Below, in pieces: positions 4,901 through 5,979 of a stretch of 5,979 bases of DNA. The stretch spans positions 1 to 5,979 of the forward strand of contig JAFAPF010000067.1 in assembly GCA_019247245.1 (NCBI GenBank), in the 5' to 3' direction. Numbering within the stretch: the first letter of the stretch is position 1; every line of letters begins with the position of its first letter. The stretch comes from Rubrobacter sp. (GTDB taxonomy: Bacteria; Actinomycetota; Rubrobacteria; Rubrobacterales; Rubrobacteraceae). Both the position numbers and the translations under genes were made by a program. Below the pieces are notes generated by a model that did not search any database, was not told where the DNA came from, and was given only the letters and a program-made list of their open reading frames with translations.

Positions 4901-5979
4901 GGCTGGCGGTGGAGCACGAAGACCCTCAGAAGGTGAAGTTGGCCCACAAGCTGCAGGAGCGCTACCCACCCGACCCCGAGGTACCGCAAGGGGTGATACG
5001 GGTAGTGCGCAGCGGTCAGTCGGAGTTCTACCCTGATATCACCGATGAGATGCTTGTAGCCGGTGCCCGCGACGCCGAACACCTGCGGCTCATACGTGAG
5101 CTTGGGTTCATATCCGTGATCATCGTGCCGTTGGTGGCGCGAGGGCGAACGCTTGGAGCGATAACGCTGGTATCGGCGGAGTCTGGGCGACGCTACGGTC
5201 GCCCCGAACTGGAGCTAGCCGAAGAACTCGCCCGCCGTGCGGCACTCGCCGTGGACAATGCACGCCTGTACAGGGGCCGCGCCCAGGTGGCTTCTACCCT
5301 CCAGGAGGGTCTCCTGCCCCCCCGGTTGCCTGAGGTGCCGGGAGTGGAGGTGGGCTTGCGCTACGTCTCTGCTGGCGAGGTAGACGTGGGCGGCGACTTC
5401 TACGACCTCTTCGAGGAGAGAAGCGCAGACCAGAACGGCTCCTCTAAGGCCTCCCCTTCGTGGGGAGTCGTGATTGGCGACGTATCTGGTAAGGGCGCCG
5501 AAGCCGCGGCCGTGCTCGCCCTCGCCCGCTACACCATACGTGCAGTAGCTAGGCAGGAGTCACACCCCTCAGGCGTGCTTGCCGATCTAAACGAGGCTAT
5601 GCTGCGCCAGAGACACGAGCACGAGAACTATAAGTTCTGCACAGTAACCTACGTCAGACTAAAGACGAATGAAGGAGATACTAAGCAGGGGGCCAAGGTC
5701 ACCGTCTGCCGCGGCGGCCACTCGGCACCCGTTTTGCTCAAGGCCGACGGAAGCATCTACAAGATAGGGCAGCCAGGACGCGCCCTTGGTGTGTGCGACG
5801 ATGCGAACCTTACCGAACAGGAAGCTCAGCTTGCGCCCGGCGACGCCCTGGTGCTCTACACTGACGGCGTGATAGAAGCTAGGTCTCCAGATGGCCTCTT
5901 CTTCGGTGAGGAGCGGCTCATGGCCCTCCTGCGCTCCTCAGTTGCTCTGGACGCTTCAACCATTGCCGACCGTATAGAG
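1972..5979 (+). CDS. LOV-GAF-PAS(x5)-GAF-SpoIIE/PP2C phosphatase, blue-light sensor phosphatase (3' end outside window)
   Basis: An uninterrupted frame of 1336 codons runs off the window edge. Start ATG 1972 is the first ATG after an in-frame stop at 1921-1923 and has GAGG at 1963-1966, five bases upstream. Predicted order: LOV 30-137; GAF 150-303; PAS 311-427, 435-550, 559-677, 684-800 and 808-923; GAF 930-1100; SpoIIE-type PP2C phosphatase from about 1106. Most sensory units end in the D(I/V)TERKRAEE signalling linker. Phosphatase motifs are GGDFYD (Asp1142), GDVSGKG (Asp1170), GGH (1248-1250) and YTDGVIEA (Asp1298). The last metal-binding segment and stop lie beyond the window. A serine-rich stretch at about 1150-1163 lengthens one phosphatase loop. 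By family analogy with RsbU/RsbP it dephosphorylates an anti-sigma-factor antagonist to release a stress sigma factor. No kinase domain or membrane segment is seen, so it is likely cytosolic. No partner gene is visible here. Confidence 0.95.
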   Translation, partial: MPERSDRGSLSGHRQNGTWLREQALAASRDAIIITDPTLPDNPIVYANPPFEHVTGYSVEEAVGKNCRFLQSEDRDQPALEELRAAIREGRECRVVLRNYKKDGTLFWNELSISPVHDEEGNLVNFVGVLDDVTERKRMEEALKRQAHQVALRADVAAALSSGDTLSGVLQRCAEAMVQHLDAAFARIWTLNEEEDVLELQASAGMYTHIDGPHSRVPVGELKIGLIAQERLPHLSNTVTSDPRVGDKEWARREGMVAFAGYPLIVEDRLVGVMAMFARQAFAEDTIDALESVATAVAQGIERKRAEEARARLAAIIGSSDDAIIGKTLDGVITSWNKGAQKIYGYSAEEIVGKQISVLAPLDRSNEIPDILEKVRRGELIDHYETVRLKKDGERINVSITVSPITDSVGNVVGASTIARDITERKRAEEAVEQSELLYRTVIEQATENIFLVEVEARRIMESNPAFHRTLGYKEEELRSLTLYDIVAADQESIDMDIRRSVEQRRLFIGERKYRRKDGSLVDVEVSASIIFRNGRETLCVVAHDVTEHKQAEQALRESEERFRGTFEQATVGIAHVAIDGHWLWVNPRLCDIVGYEKEELLGLSFQDITHPDDLETDREGTRRLLTGEIETYSREKRYFRKDGSTVWIYLTVSLMRSPSCEPRYFISVTEDITERKRAEEVRARLAAIVESSEDAIIGKTLEGTITNWNRGAQKIYGYSAEEVVGKPINILAPPDRPDEIPKILQRLRRGETIEHYETVRMTKDGRRLHISLRISPIRDWSGNIVGASAIARDITERKRAQEALKQSELLYRTVIEQATENIFLVEAETRRIMESNPAFQETLGYTEEELRSLTLYDIVAADRKIIDRNIRRVLGQKHRFMGERKYRRKDGSLVDVEVSVSIIFRNGRETLCIVAHDVTERKRTEEAQRFLAEAGATLASSLDYRSTLASVARLAVPRLGDWCAVDIVEEDGSLSRLAVEHEDPQKVKLAHKLQERYPPDPEVPQGVIRVVRSGQSEFYPDITDEMLVAGARDAEHLRLIRELGFISVIIVPLVARGRTLGAITLVSAESGRRYGRPELELAEELARRAALAVDNARLYRGRAQVASTLQEGLLPPRLPEVPGVEVGLRYVSAGEVDVGGDFYDLFEERSADQNGSSKASPSWGVVIGDVSGKGAEAAAVLALARYTIRAVARQESHPSGVLADLNEAMLRQRHEHENYKFCTVTYVRLKTNEGDTKQGAKVTVCRGGHSAPVLLKADGSIYKIGQPGRALGVCDDANLTEQEAQLAPGDALVLYTDGVIEARSPDGLFFGEERLMALLRSSVALDASTIADRIE
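2059..2382 (+). other. LOV (blue-light, flavin-binding PAS) domain of the sensor phosphatase
   Basis: Residues 30-137 match LOV photosensors closely: ITDPTLPDNPIVYAN, then GKNCRFLQ, then RNYKKDGTLFWNELS. Cys67 (codon 2170-2172) is the residue that forms the flavin C4a adduct. Arg68 and Arg84 occupy the flavin-phosphate positions, and Asn99 and Asn109 the isoalloxazine-binding positions. Spacings from the cysteine are exactly those of Avena phototropin LOV2 (Cys450, Arg451, Arg467, Asn482, Asn492). The position of Gln513 is Leu130 here (codon 2359-2361, in FVGVLDDVTE). A helical linker leads into the GAF domain. Photochemical competence is inferred from these residues. Confidence 0.9.
2902..3621 (+). 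repeat. Copy 1 of a duplicated PAS-PAS module (720 bp)
   Basis: Encodes residues 311-550 of the sensor (second and third PAS-class units, counting LOV as the first). It aligns with residues 684-923 with no gaps and about three quarters identical residues by eye. Shared landmarks are ARLAAI, DAIIGKTL, QKIYGYSAEE, SELLYRTVIEQATENIFLVE and LTLYDIVAAD. It is a within-gene direct duplication whose coordinates are shifted by exactly 1119 bp from copy 2. Confidence 0.9.
4021..4740 (+). repeat. Copy 2 of the duplicated PAS-PAS module (720 bp)
   Basis: Encodes residues 684-923. The second PAS of the pair (808-923) is more similar to its copy-1 partner than the first PAS (684-800) is. One unrelated PAS (559-677) separates the copies. 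Both copies are preceded by the same 20-base linker GAGCGCAAGCGGGCCGAGGA (2875-2894 and 3994-4013), a possible crossover site; a third identical occurrence at 3241-3260 lies inside copy 1. Confidence 0.9.
5287..5979 (+). other. SpoIIE/PP2C-type serine phosphatase domain (truncated by window edge)
   Basis: This is the output domain of the sensor, residues 1106 onward. It opens with the helix STLQEGLLPPRLPEVPG that joins the GAF domain to the catalytic fold in RsbU-like proteins. The metal-ligand aspartates Asp1142 and Asp1170 and the Asp1298 motif are present, so nothing in the visible part suggests inactivity. Roughly the last 25-40 residues expected for the family, including the final conserved Asp, are not in the window. 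Any further C-terminal domain, such as an HATPase anti-sigma kinase, would also be out of view. Confidence 0.93.

Noticed and set aside
1972..5979. Sensor histidine kinase or diguanylate cyclase identity for the PAS/GAF protein
   Set aside because: No HisKA/HATPase or GGDEF motifs are seen; the C-terminus has GGDFYD, GDVSGKG and YTDG, which identify a SpoIIE/PP2C phosphatase.
1..5979. CRISPR array, insertion sequence or attachment site
   Set aside because: There are no regularly spaced short repeats, no transposase or integrase motifs and no tRNA end; the only long repeats are the coding PAS duplications.

Overview
This window looks like a piece of a moderately GC-rich bacterial chromosome, most likely an actinobacterium. 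The very large PAS/GAF sensor with a SpoIIE-type phosphatase, the actinobacterial-looking P450 and the abundance of short-chain dehydrogenase and quinone-oxidoreductase sequence would suit a Rubrobacter-like lineage. That placement is an inference from protein style, not from a marker gene.

Layout. Positions 2-307 (+) hold the last ~100 residues of a cytochrome P450 with its heme-cysteine motif. A doubtful 76-residue reading frame follows at 330-560 (+); it may be the front of a frameshifted helical domain. Positions 561-720 hold a candidate promoter, a good ribosome binding site and only the first ~19 codons of a zeta-crystallin-type quinone oxidoreductase. The homology then breaks off next to the 3' end of an intact short-chain dehydrogenase/reductase (SDR) on the minus strand (771-1559). 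Just upstream of that SDR on the same strand is a 32-codon remnant carrying the C-terminal signature of a second SDR (1576-1674). The stretch between the P450 and 1675 is therefore one intact SDR flanked by debris of oxidoreductase genes.

An AT-richer intergenic region (1675-1971) contains a 14-bp palindrome inside a plausible promoter, a short direct repeat and a further inverted repeat.

From 1972 to the window edge runs one uninterrupted, 3'-truncated gene of at least 1336 codons. The predicted order is LOV - GAF - PAS - PAS - PAS - PAS - PAS - GAF - SpoIIE/PP2C phosphatase. The LOV domain has the flavin-binding and adduct-forming residues, so this is probably a blue-light-gated phosphatase of the RsbU/RsbP type acting on an anti-sigma antagonist. 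Two features stand out. The LOV glutamine normally needed to relay the light signal is a leucine. Also, a PAS-PAS pair is duplicated without any indel at an exact spacing of 373 residues (1119 bp).

The P450 and SDR are ordinary oxidative enzymes whose pathway cannot be told from this window, and I see no evidence that they work with the sensor phosphatase.
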